Assembly (NCBI GenBank): GCA_963757945.1
Contig: CAVWTN010000002.1
Coordinates: forward strand, 2,418,001 to 2,482,000
DNA from: CAVWTN01 sp963757945
GTDB taxonomy: Bacteria; Vulcanimicrobiota; Vulcanimicrobiia; Vulcanimicrobiales; Vulcanimicrobiaceae
DNA: 64,000 nucleotides
Direction: 5' to 3'
The notes under the pieces are model-generated. The model was given only the letters and a program-made list of their open reading frames with translations, searched no databases and was not told the origin of the DNA. Position 1 is the stretch's first letter; each line of letters opens with the position of its first letter. Positions 1 through 7,204 of this stretch are shown one piece after another. The translations under genes and the position numbers were made by a program.

Positions 1-8
1 AAGACAGC

Positions 9-980
9 ATGGTGACCGGTCCTCGACTCTGGATCGTTGCAGCGACCCTCGCATTCTCGATCGCGATGCTCGCGCGACCGCCGGCGGCCGCTGCGGAAAC
101 TGTCGCCGTCGTGCCGTTCGCCGTGCCCGGCACCGAAAGCAACCGGATCCTCGCGGATGCCACCGGCATCTTCACCGCGGCGCTGCAGGACCACGGCATC
201 GCGGCAAGCGTGATCGAGCCCATCAATCCTCTCGCCGCCGTCCGCGACGCGCCCGAGATCTGCGCGCGGACCGGAGCGACGGCGATTCTCGTGCCCGCCG
301 CGCGGACCGAACAGAACGTCCGAACGCAATACTATGTCGTCGTGAGCGTGATGTACTTTGCGACGCACGCCGAACTGCGTCTTTCAAGACTGCGCTGCGA
401 CGGATCGCTCGCATGGAGCGTCGTGACCACGGGAGACAAGAGCTACGACGCGACGAACGTTCAGGCCGGCGTCGCGGATGCGCTCTCGCAGGCGTCGACC
501 AAGGCGATCGACGCGTACGTCGCGCGCCTCCCCGACGCCCCAGCGCCGGCGGCGCCCGCCGCGGCGCCGGCAAAGCTTGGTTCGAAGGTCGCGATCGTTC
601 CGTTCGCGCAACCGGGCGGCCCCGATCCGAGCCTGGACTTCGCGACGGAGGAAGCGCTGCGGCGCTATCGGGCCAAGGGCATCGATGCCGTGGTCACCGA
701 TGCCGAAGAGCATCTCGCCGCGACCAACGACGCGGCCAGGATCTGCGCCGGATATGCGGCCTCGAGGATCGTGATGGGAACGCTGCGCACGGAGCAGACC
801 TCGAAGTTGAGCGGCGTCGCGACGCACGCCGAGATTCTGCTGACCACCGTCGATTGCAACGGTCAAGTCATCGCTCAGCAGGACGTGATCGGCGAGCATC
901 TGCACCACGGCTCGAACAGTCGCGCGGGTGTCTCCTCGGCGATCGAGGACGCGTTCGGCCATTGGGCGCAGACGCAATAG
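9..980 (+). CDS. Secreted protein with two tandem copies of one domain, function unknown
   Basis: Predicted 323-residue exported protein. Residues 1-29 form a signal peptide (short N-region, hydrophobic core, AAAAE cleavage region). The mature part contains two related halves: about 31-175 and about 193-320. Each starts with a strand of the type VAVVPFA / VAIVPFA, then has an E/R-I-C-A element, an R-T-E-Q element, a T-H-A-E-I/L-L/R strand ending in a cysteine followed by D/N-G, and a closing helix of the type AGV-A-AL / AGVSSAIEDAF. An Ala/Pro linker at about 178-190 joins them. The layout resembles periplasmic nucleotide-like alpha/beta domains (TolB-N or LpoB-like), but I cannot place it in a family. 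The ATG at 9 directly precedes the signal peptide. The upstream context is outside the window, so operon membership is unknown. Confidence 0.8.
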   Translation: MVTGPRLWIVAATLAFSIAMLARPPAAAAETVAVVPFAVPGTESNRILADATGIFTAALQDHGIAASVIEPINPLAAVRDAPEICARTGATAILVPAARTEQNVRTQYYVVVSVMYFATHAELRLSRLRCDGSLAWSVVTTGDKSYDATNVQAGVADALSQASTKAIDAYVARLPDAPAPAAPAAAPAKLGSKVAIVPFAQPGGPDPSLDFATEEALRRYRAKGIDAVVTDAEEHLAATNDAARICAGYAASRIVMGTLRTEQTSKLSGVATHAEILLTTVDCNGQVIAQQDVIGEHLHHGSNSRAGVSSAIEDAFGHWAQTQ

Positions 981-1094
981 CGACGACGACGCGCACCTGA
1001 GCCGCCCGGCAACGGCGGATGTGCTACGGAATGCGTGCGCAGACGGCGTAGTCCGTCGCCGCCATGACGCCGACCGTCTCGCGAGCGCGTGACG

Positions 1095-1565
1095 TCAAGG
1101 AGCGCGCGTTCCGTTCAAGGCCTTACGCATCGTGCGAGCGGGGCCGAAACGGGTCTCTTCCAAGCCGAAAAACTCGAAGCCGCACGCCGCGTAGAACGCT
1201 TCGGCGCGCGGATTGGCGAGGACGTGAAGCGACGTAGCGCCCTCGGCCGACGCCCGGCGTTGCGCCTCTCGCACGAGCTGCGTCCCGATGCCCGATCTCC
1301 AAGCCTTCGGATCGACGAACAAGCCGTCGAGCTCGGCGGCGCCGTCATCTCGCGGCAACAGGATGGAGAAGCCGAGAACGGCGCCGTCGCGCTCAGCCAC
1401 GCGGACGCGACCCCCGGCGATCTGTTCCATCGGGACTTCGATCGCATCGGGGTGCGCCAGCAGCGCTTCTCGATATTCTTCCCACGCGAGAGACGCCCGG
1501 CGCTGCAACGCCTCTAAGGTGGCGTGCTCGCCGGTCGTTGCCCGGCGAATGGTGATGGTGGAAAT
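1095..1565 (-). CDS. GNAT-family N-acetyltransferase, probable ATT start
   Basis: Small acetyl-CoA-dependent acyltransferase, about 156 residues. The GNAT core is visible: GFSILLP strand, the conserved LDGLFVDPKAWRSGIGTQLV segment holding the acetyl-CoA loop (R-x-G-I-G), and the C-terminal ANPRAEAFYAACGFEF motif. The acceptor is unknown. The first in-frame ATG/GTG/TTG is a TTG at 1508, but the frame stays open upstream and encodes a typical first GNAT strand (TITIRRATTGEHATLEAL). A strong Shine-Dalgarno AAGGAGG (complement of 1573-1579) sits 7 nt before an ATT codon at 1565-1563, so I place the start there. If only canonical starts are allowed, the gene would be 1095-1508 and lack strand 1. 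Function confidence is high; start confidence is moderate. Confidence 0.8.
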   Translation of the reverse strand: MSTITIRRATTGEHATLEALQRRASLAWEEYREALLAHPDAIEVPMEQIAGGRVRVAERDGAVLGFSILLPRDDGAAELDGLFVDPKAWRSGIGTQLVREAQRRASAEGATSLHVLANPRAEAFYAACGFEFFGLEETRFGPARTMRKALNGTRAP

Positions 1566-1620
1566 CCGTCAGCCTCCTTGCGAACATGCGTGGGCCTGTT
1601 CGTCGTTTCCGGGCTCTCGT

Positions 1621-2004
1621 TCAGCGGCTGTCGCCGTTGCCGTTCGCTTGGCCGTTCCGGTTCACGTAGCCGTAGGGTTGCTGCGGGATTTGATAACCTG
1701 CGTTGCGCCGAACCGGGTACGAATTCTCGGGAACCCAGGCCTGGCGTTGGACGACCTTGTGATGCGCCCGATAATAGGTTGCTTCGCCCGGCGTCACATA
1801 GTAGCGCTCGTTGTTCTTGACGTAATACGAGCGGTTGTTCGAATCGACGAGCAGCGCTCCGACGATCGCGGCCGCGCCGGCGACGATCGCTGCTGTCGAT
1901 GCCGTGTCGGCTTGGGCCGGACGGGGCGCTGAAACCGCAACCGCCGCGACGAGCGCGGTTCCGAGAACGACGCGCTTGAGGGCGGATTGAATGGACTCTC
2001 TCAT
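1621..2004 (-). CDS. Small secreted protein, paralogue of the 54443 protein
   Basis: Hypothetical protein of 127 residues. It has a signal peptide (about 1-34, ending before ADTAS), a second hydrophobic stretch (STAAIVAGAAAIVGALL), then a Tyr-rich region with YYV, RYYVT and YYRAHH motifs and an Asn/Gly/Gln-rich tail. The start chosen is the ATG at 2004, preceded by AAGGAAAG; an earlier in-frame codon would put a polar stretch before the signal peptide. The same arrangement with near-identical core words occurs in the gene at 54443-54781. It lies 91 bp downstream of the nitrilase gene on the same strand and may have its own promoter. No known domain is recognised; a cell-envelope role is inferred only from export and composition. 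Confidence 0.75.
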   Translation of the reverse strand: MRESIQSALKRVVLGTALVAAVAVSAPRPAQADTASTAAIVAGAAAIVGALLVDSNNRSYYVKNNERYYVTPGEATYYRAHHKVVQRQAWVPENSYPVRRNAGYQIPQQPYGYVNRNGQANGNGDSR

Positions 2005-2095
2005 GTCTTTCCTTGAGCTGCCGTCAAAATGGCAGTGAACTTTACAGCATACGCGCTTCGAAGCGAAGGGGCCATCGTTGAGAAGGGGGATCACT

Positions 2096-3028
2096 TCAGA
2101 CTTCGATCACCGGCTGCAGCGGCGCCTCGTTGACGCGAAGCTGGAAGACGTCGGGGCGCGCGTAGTGCCCGACGACGTCGAGATCGTATTTCCCGCGCGC
2201 GATCTCGCGCGGGTCGATCTCGGCGAGCGCGATGCGTTCCCCCTCGAATGATGGGCTCACGAGAATGCGGCCGAGCGGATCGACGATGCAGGAGCCGCCG
2301 CGAATCAGAACCTGCTCTTCGGCGCCGCCCTTGTACGCGGCGTGTCCCGCCGGGAAGGCCGCCGAGGTGAGATATTGGCAGGCCGAGAGCACGAAGCAGC
2401 GGCCTTCGAGCGCGATCGTCTGCATCGTCGGAAGCCACGTGTCGCGGTCGTCGACCGTGGGGGCGCAATACAGCTCGATCCCCTTGGCATACATCGCGGT
2501 GCGCAAGAGCGGCATGTAGTTTTCCCAGCAAATCACGGCGCCGATGCGGCCAAGCGGCGTCTGCACGACCGGCAGCGTCGATCCGTCGCCGAAGCCCCAG
2601 ACCAGCCGCTCCAGCGCCGTCGGCATCAGCTTGCGATGCTTTCCCAGGAGCGAGCCGTCGGGACCGTAGAGCAGCGCGGTGCAATACAGCGTCCCGCCGG
2701 AGCGCTCGATGATGCCGGTGACGAGATGCACGCCGTTCGCTCGCGCGGCTTCACCGATCGCGTCGGCCGCGGGACCGGCCGCCTCGATCGCGCCTTCGAA
2801 ATAGCGGCGGAACTCCTCGCGTCCTTCGGCGCTGCGGCTGCCCAGGCGCGCGCCGAAATCGAGACCCTTGGGATAGCCTCCGATGAACGCCTCGGGAAAC
2901 ACGACGAGCTCCGCGCCCGCGCGCGCCGCATCCGCGGTCAGCTCGGCGAGCTTGCGCAGACTCGCCGCCGTGTCGAAGAGAATCGAACCCGCCTGAACGA
3001 CTGCGGCTTTGAACGCGGGCATGTCCAT
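2096..3028 (-). CDS. Nitrilase (carbon-nitrogen hydrolase superfamily, branch 1)
   Basis: Hydrolase of 310 residues expected to convert an organic nitrile to a carboxylic acid and ammonia in the cytoplasm. The Glu-Lys-Cys triad is complete: E46 in VVFPEAFIGGYPKG, K133 in GKHRKLMPT, C167 in VICWENYMPLLR. The blocks ERLVWGFGDGS and CAPTVDDRDTW are typical of true nitrilases rather than amidases or beta-ureidopropionases. Length fits the family (300-350). The ATG at 3028 has an excellent ribosome site, AAGGAGG four bases upstream. It is the last gene of the minus-strand operon, 15 bp after the GNAT gene, which suggests the two act in one pathway. The substrate cannot be read from sequence. Confidence 0.92.
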   Translation of the reverse strand: MDMPAFKAAVVQAGSILFDTAASLRKLAELTADAARAGAELVVFPEAFIGGYPKGLDFGARLGSRSAEGREEFRRYFEGAIEAAGPAADAIGEAARANGVHLVTGIIERSGGTLYCTALLYGPDGSLLGKHRKLMPTALERLVWGFGDGSTLPVVQTPLGRIGAVICWENYMPLLRTAMYAKGIELYCAPTVDDRDTWLPTMQTIALEGRCFVLSACQYLTSAAFPAGHAAYKGGAEEQVLIRGGSCIVDPLGRILVSPSFEGERIALAEIDPREIARGKYDLDVVGHYARPDVFQLRVNEAPLQPVIEV

Positions 3029-3043
3029 CGCTCCTCCTTAGCG

Positions 3044-3637
3044 CTAGAGCAGCGGCACGTCGTGCGCGCACTCCGCCGGCAAGAGGCCGCTTCGCCGCGG
3101 ATCGTCGAGGATCTCCACCTCGCGCTTGAACGGCCGAAAGCCCGAACGGACGTAGAACGGCAGCGCGGCAACGTGATCGAGCGTGCAGGTGTGCACCCAG
3201 AAGCGTTCGAGCGGCCGCGCCCAAACGTGCTCCAAGGTGCGGTTCATCATCCACCGCCCCGCGCCGCTGCCGAGCAGCGTGGACGTGATGCCGAAAGCGA
3301 CGAGCTCGCACTGGCCTGCCGTACGGAAATCGAGCTCGACCAGCCCTTCGTCGCGCCCCTCGCTCACGAGCGCGTGGACTTCGACGAGCGGATCGTCGAG
3401 GATCGCCCGCAGCGCGCCGTCGCCGAGTTCCAAGCGAGAGGTCCACAGATATTCCGCGCCGATCCGGCGGAAGAGGTCGCGATACCATTCGCTCGCGGGT
3501 GCCCCGACATGCCGGAAGCGCCAAGGCGCGCTCGCGGGCTCGGGCCGCGCCTGCGGCTTTGCGAACATTTCCAGCGACGTGACGACGGCCGCGAGCTTGC
3601 CGGCCGGCACGGCGTGAAAGCCGTCGGAGAGCGCCAT
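3044..3637 (-). CDS. GNAT-family N-acetyltransferase
   Basis: Protein of 197 residues. The C-terminal two thirds is a GNAT fold: a region ending in LGDGALRAILDDP, strands VEVHALVSEG and GLVELDF, the acetyl-CoA loop LGSGAGRWMMNRTL, then WVHTCTLDHVAALPFYVRSG and FRPFKRE. This matches a widespread bacterial GNAT subfamily of unknown substrate, not the GNAT found in Nit1C nitrilase clusters. About 60 N-terminal residues precede the core. The frame is open back to the stop codon of the preceding epimerase gene; the ATG at 3637 is the only normal start. It sits 21 bp after the epimerase and 15 bp before the nitrilase, so it is almost certainly co-transcribed with both. Confidence 0.88.
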   Translation of the reverse strand: MALSDGFHAVPAGKLAAVVTSLEMFAKPQARPEPASAPWRFRHVGAPASEWYRDLFRRIGAEYLWTSRLELGDGALRAILDDPLVEVHALVSEGRDEGLVELDFRTAGQCELVAFGITSTLLGSGAGRWMMNRTLEHVWARPLERFWVHTCTLDHVAALPFYVRSGFRPFKREVEILDDPRRSGLLPAECAHDVPLL

Positions 3638-3658
3638 TCCGGGTTGGATCTCGAGGAG

Positions 3659-4774
3659 CTAGCGGCCCAATGCCGCGAGATCGACCTCGAGCGAGCACTT
3701 GGCGATTCCGATGCGCTTCGCCCCAACGGCGCAGCGCGCGGCGAGCCAGCGCACGCACGGGATGCCGGAGGTGCCCGCGCACAGACGCGGGCGCAGCGGA
3801 ACGTGGCGCCGCTCGCGTCGCACCCAGCGCGCGAAATCGGCCAGGCCGTCGTCGAGCGTGACGCGCGGTTGCCAGGCCCAGCGCTTCGCGGCGCGGGCGA
3901 TGTTCGCGAAGGTGACGTTCATCTCACCGGGCGGACGCGGCACGAAGCGCAGGCGCGGCGAGGTCCCGAGCGCCTTCCCAAGCTTGTCGACGAGTTCGAG
4001 GACGGTCACGGGCGCGGAATTGCCGAGATTGACGATGCGGAATCCCGACCGTTCCCCGGCCGCGGCGGCGATGCCGCGCACGATGTCGCTGACGTGCGTG
4101 AAATCGCGCGCCATCGAGCCGTCGCCGAAGACGAGGATCTCCTTGCGGTGCAGCATGGCCGCGGCGAACTTGCGGATCGCGAGGTCTGGGCGCTGGCGCG
4201 GCCCGTACACGGTGAACAGCCGCACGATCGTGATCGGCGCCCCGAAGGTCTCGTTCGCGACCGAGCAGAGCAGCTCGCAGGCGCGCTTGGTCGCGGCGTA
4301 CGGGCTCGGCGGCGTCGTGCACGGCGCGTATTCGTCGAAGGGCACCGGCGTGTCGTTTCCGTACGCGGAGCTCGTCCCCGCGAACACGATCGGGACCGGA
4401 TTCTCGCGCGCGAACGTGTCGAGGATGTTTTGGGTGGCGACGATGTTGGCGCGCACGTAACGGGCCGGCTCGTCGATCGAACGGCGCACGCCGGGCATCC
4501 CCGCGAGGTGAATGATCACGTCCGGCCGGGAGCGCGCCGCCATCCGCTTCACGGCGTCGGCGTCCGCGAGATCCATCACTTCGAGCTCGAAGCGCTCGTC
4601 CAGCAGGGCCGTCTGGATGTTCTCGACCTTGAGTTGCGGATCGTAATAGTCGTCGAACGAATCGATGCCGTGCACGTGGAAACCCGAGGCGAGCAAGTGC
4701 TCGACGACGTGCGAGCCGATGAAGCCGGCACAACCCGTAACCAGCGCGGTCGGCGCGCCGTTGGACCTGCTCAT
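3659..4774 (-). CDS. NAD-dependent sugar-nucleotide epimerase/dehydratase
   Basis: Extended short-chain dehydrogenase of 371 residues, most like UDP-glucuronate/UDP-glucose 4-epimerases. Visible: the Rossmann motif GCAGFIGSH (about 14-22), an Asp-rich DSFDDYYDPQL segment typical of UDP-glucuronate 4-epimerases, the active-site SSAYG, the YAATK catalytic Tyr/Lys pair, and RLFTVYGPRQRPDLAI. The family core ends near DFARWVRRERR. It is followed by about 45 extra residues with three cysteines, which are not typical and may come from loss of an older stop. The ATG overlaps the stop of the radical SAM gene (ATGA), indicating coupled translation. It probably makes a nucleotide sugar for a glycoconjugate assembled with its operon partners. 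Confidence 0.9.
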   Translation of the reverse strand: MSRSNGAPTALVTGCAGFIGSHVVEHLLASGFHVHGIDSFDDYYDPQLKVENIQTALLDERFELEVMDLADADAVKRMAARSRPDVIIHLAGMPGVRRSIDEPARYVRANIVATQNILDTFARENPVPIVFAGTSSAYGNDTPVPFDEYAPCTTPPSPYAATKRACELLCSVANETFGAPITIVRLFTVYGPRQRPDLAIRKFAAAMLHRKEILVFGDGSMARDFTHVSDIVRGIAAAAGERSGFRIVNLGNSAPVTVLELVDKLGKALGTSPRLRFVPRPPGEMNVTFANIARAAKRWAWQPRVTLDDGLADFARWVRRERRHVPLRPRLCAGTSGIPCVRWLAARCAVGAKRIGIAKCSLEVDLAALGR

Positions 4775-5889
4775 GTGGGGTTTCTCCTTCCTCGCACGAG
4801 CGAGACGGGGTCCGCGAGCGCGTGCCGCAGGATGTCTCCCGAATAGAACGCGCTGGGCAAGACTTCACATTCGGCCCAGCAGCCGGGGCAGGCGCGCACC
4901 CAGGCGCGTCCGGCCTCCGCGGGCTTGCCGAACCACACTTCATCGAAGGATTGGCGGCGCAGATTTCCCAGGCGTTCGGTGTTGAACTGGCAGACCGGCA
5001 CGTCGCCGTTGGGGAACATGCGCATGTGCGCGTGCAGCGCGACGCAGCTGGGGTTGGGGCTCGCGCCGCCGCCGAGCAGCCGGTTGCGGATCCCGTCCAG
5101 GTAATAGCGCTTCGCAGCCCGGTCGGCGATCGAATACGACCGCAGGTCGGCTTCGATCGCATCGAAGAGCCGCTCGAGCTCCTCGGGCGAGAACATCCCG
5201 AACGTCTCGAACTGCCCCGGGTAACTCGGCGCGACGTTCGTTTCGTGCTCGCGCGAGTATGTCGCGCTCTCCTTGTAGGCCACGACGACTTGGTTGTTGA
5301 TGCCCAGCGGCGCGAGGATGTCGTGCAGTTCGCTGTATTGCGCGGCCCCCGCCGGGTCGAGGATCGTCTGATTGACGGCCAGGCTCAGGCGCAGCTCTTC
5401 CTGACGCGGCGCCAGCGCTTCGAGCGTGCGCATCGCCGTGCGGAACGCACCGCTGTGGCCGCGGATCTCGTCGTGCTTCTCGCGGACGCCGTCGATCGAG
5501 ACCAGCAGGTTCAGCGGAATCGTCTTCGGCCGGCGCTCGCAGAAATCGACGATGCGGTCGGTCAAGAATCCGTTCGTCGTGACGTGCAGCAACGCGGGCG
5601 TCAGCTTCTCCGTGACGGCGCGGGCGATCTCGGTGAGATCGCGGCGCACGAACGGCTCGCCGCCCGTCAGCCGCACGATGTCCATCTGCGGGAGCTGGTC
5701 GAAGATCCGTTCGATCTCCTCGAGGGTGAGGTCTCCGGCGGAATCCTTGCGCCAGGAATCGCACATCATGCAGCGCGCGTTGCACGTGAACGTGACCGTG
5801 TAGGTCAACATCCGCGGCAGCGTCGCCTCGCCGCGATTCCTCTTGCGCAGCGCACCTGCGTAGGCCGCAACCCGTGCCAGCGGCTTCAC
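4771..5889 (-). CDS. Radical SAM protein with SPASM-like C-terminal domain
   Basis: Radical S-adenosylmethionine enzyme of 372 residues. The [4Fe-4S] motif is CNARCMMC (residues about 39-46). RLTGGEPFVR is the SAM-binding GGEP block, and LLVSIDG is the next conserved strand. The C-terminal part carries auxiliary-cluster cysteines: CVALHAHMRMFPNGDVPVC, then CPGCWAEC. This resembles SPASM/Twitch enzymes that modify peptides or small metabolites. I chose the GTG at 5889 because it overlaps the stop of the upstream glycosyltransferase (GTGA) and the family begins about 30 residues before the first cysteine. The frame runs on to 6099, but the extra 70 residues are Arg-rich and look like the shadow of the glycosyltransferase gene. 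Substrate unknown. Confidence 0.88.
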   Translation of the reverse strand: MKPLARVAAYAGALRKRNRGEATLPRMLTYTVTFTCNARCMMCDSWRKDSAGDLTLEEIERIFDQLPQMDIVRLTGGEPFVRRDLTEIARAVTEKLTPALLHVTTNGFLTDRIVDFCERRPKTIPLNLLVSIDGVREKHDEIRGHSGAFRTAMRTLEALAPRQEELRLSLAVNQTILDPAGAAQYSELHDILAPLGINNQVVVAYKESATYSREHETNVAPSYPGQFETFGMFSPEELERLFDAIEADLRSYSIADRAAKRYYLDGIRNRLLGGGASPNPSCVALHAHMRMFPNGDVPVCQFNTERLGNLRRQSFDEVWFGKPAEAGRAWVRACPGCWAECEVLPSAFYSGDILRHALADPVSLVRGRRNPT

Positions 5890-7019
5890 GAGGTCAGCCG
5901 ATCGACGCCGGCTTCGTGCAGGCTCCGCCGCCCGGCCGAGCGCAGCGGCGTCACGGCCGCGGGCAAATGGCGCCGTAGTTCCGCGAGCGCCGCGGCGTTG
6001 CCGTTGAGACGTTCCGGGACGATGCGCGAGCGATAGAGCGCGACGCGCGAGAGAAACTTCCGAACGGTAGCCGCGCTGACGCGTTCGAAATCGGTCCATT
6101 CGCCGGTGCCTTCGCGCGCGAGCAGATGGCCGTGGATCAGCTGCTCGGCGTTCGCGGGCTCGGGCATCGCCAGGATCGGCTTCTTCAGATAGAGCGCTTC
6201 GCCGAGGAGCTGGTTGCCCGCGGTCGTCACGAGCGCGTCGGCGCTTGCGAGATCGTCCACGAAGCGCCGTTCCTCGATCGGGAAGAAGTGGATGTTTCCC
6301 AAACTCGGCAACGCGCCCAGCCCGTAGAAGCGGACCTCACGCCCGCTCGCGCTCAAGGCCTCGATCAGGCGGTCCGATCCGAATTTTCGCATGTAGGCGA
6401 CCAGGTGCGAGCCGTGCTCGGGCTTCGCGTTCAGGATCTGCGGACGCAGCATCGGCCCGACCTGGACCACGCGGCCGAGGCCGGGGCGCAACCGGGGGAA
6501 GCAAAACGAAGAAACGATCGTCGCTTCCTGGCCTTTGTAGTACAGGTCGACCACGCCGCCCATGAACGCCGCCCGCAGCTGCAGGCGCTTCGGGAGGTGC
6601 GAGAAGTCGCTCACCACCAGGAAATGCTGGTGATCGAGGCTGACGAACGGCACGCCGCGGCTCACGGCCGCGCGGGCGAGCGACGGCTCGAAATCCGTGA
6701 TGATGAGATCCGGGCGCTCTTCGTCGATCTCGCGCTCGAGGCGGTCGACGAGCGCCGGGAGCGTCGCGATGTAGGAAGCCGCGCCGAGCGCGGTGCGCCA
6801 GGTCGAGACGGCCTTGTTCGTGCCGTATTCGAAGCGCGGCCCCGGGATGCGAACCACGCGCACGTTGCTGTTCTCGTAGAGCGGAGCCAGCATGTCGTGG
6901 GCGTCGTCCGGCGCGAAGATGACGAACTGATGCTCGGTGCGCAGATGCTCGACGATCGCGCGAACCCGGGTCGCGTGCCCGCGGCCTTCCCCGGCAACGC
7001 TGTAAAAGATCTTAGCCAT
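5886..7019 (-). CDS. Glycosyltransferase, GT-B fold (MJ1255/VC2487-like)
   Basis: Predicted cytoplasmic glycosyltransferase of 377 residues. The N-terminus AKIFYSVAGEGRGHATRV is the first beta-strand and donor-loop signature of the GT28-like family annotated as MJ1255/VC2487. The C-terminal half has DALVTTAGNQLLGEALYLKKPIL, the nucleotide-sugar binding region with an invariant G-N/G-x-x-x-x-E pattern, followed by NAEQLIHGHLL. An in-frame GTG two codons earlier (7025) is possible; neither start has a strong ribosome site. It is the first gene of a five-gene minus-strand operon (glycosyltransferase, radical SAM, epimerase, GNAT, nitrilase), with a 4-bp overlap to the radical SAM gene. Donor and acceptor are unknown. 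Confidence 0.85.
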   Translation of the reverse strand: MAKIFYSVAGEGRGHATRVRAIVEHLRTEHQFVIFAPDDAHDMLAPLYENSNVRVVRIPGPRFEYGTNKAVSTWRTALGAASYIATLPALVDRLEREIDEERPDLIITDFEPSLARAAVSRGVPFVSLDHQHFLVVSDFSHLPKRLQLRAAFMGGVVDLYYKGQEATIVSSFCFPRLRPGLGRVVQVGPMLRPQILNAKPEHGSHLVAYMRKFGSDRLIEALSASGREVRFYGLGALPSLGNIHFFPIEERRFVDDLASADALVTTAGNQLLGEALYLKKPILAMPEPANAEQLIHGHLLAREGTGEWTDFERVSAATVRKFLSRVALYRSRIVPERLNGNAAALAELRRHLPAAVTPLRSAGRRSLHEAGVDRLTS

Positions 7020-7204
7020 CGGCACCGTTGCGCGCGCCGAGGCTCATAAGGCCGGCGTCAGTTGGGATGGCGGTTCTCGAATAGCATCGCACCGATGGAC
7101 CAGCGTTCAAGCTCAGCGGCCCCACTCCTCGACATGGCCTGCCCGGAGGCGCTTTCGCGACACAGTGCGGGGGGCCTACGCTCGGTGTTCGTCTCGCCTC
7201 GCGC

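Noticed and set aside
2342..4846. Very long plus-strand open frame (834 codons) opposite the nitrilase-epimerase genes
   Set aside because: Arg/Gly/His-rich product without domains; it is the antisense shadow of recognisable genes in GC-rich DNA. Similar long frames over 4822-6036, 9117-10994, 13273-14646, 23086-24993, 30087-32207 and 58017-60074 were dropped for the same reason.
2096..5889. Resemblance to the Nit1C nitrilase gene cluster (nitrilase, radical SAM, GNAT)
   Set aside because: The GNAT is of a different subfamily, the radical SAM protein is SPASM-type, and the other Nit1C members (flavoprotein, AIR-synthase-like) are absent.
7026..7204. Short plus-strand frame starting at 7062 between glycosyltransferase and TRAP genes
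   Set aside because: It runs into the antisense of the TRAP gene, has no ribosome site and no coding signal.
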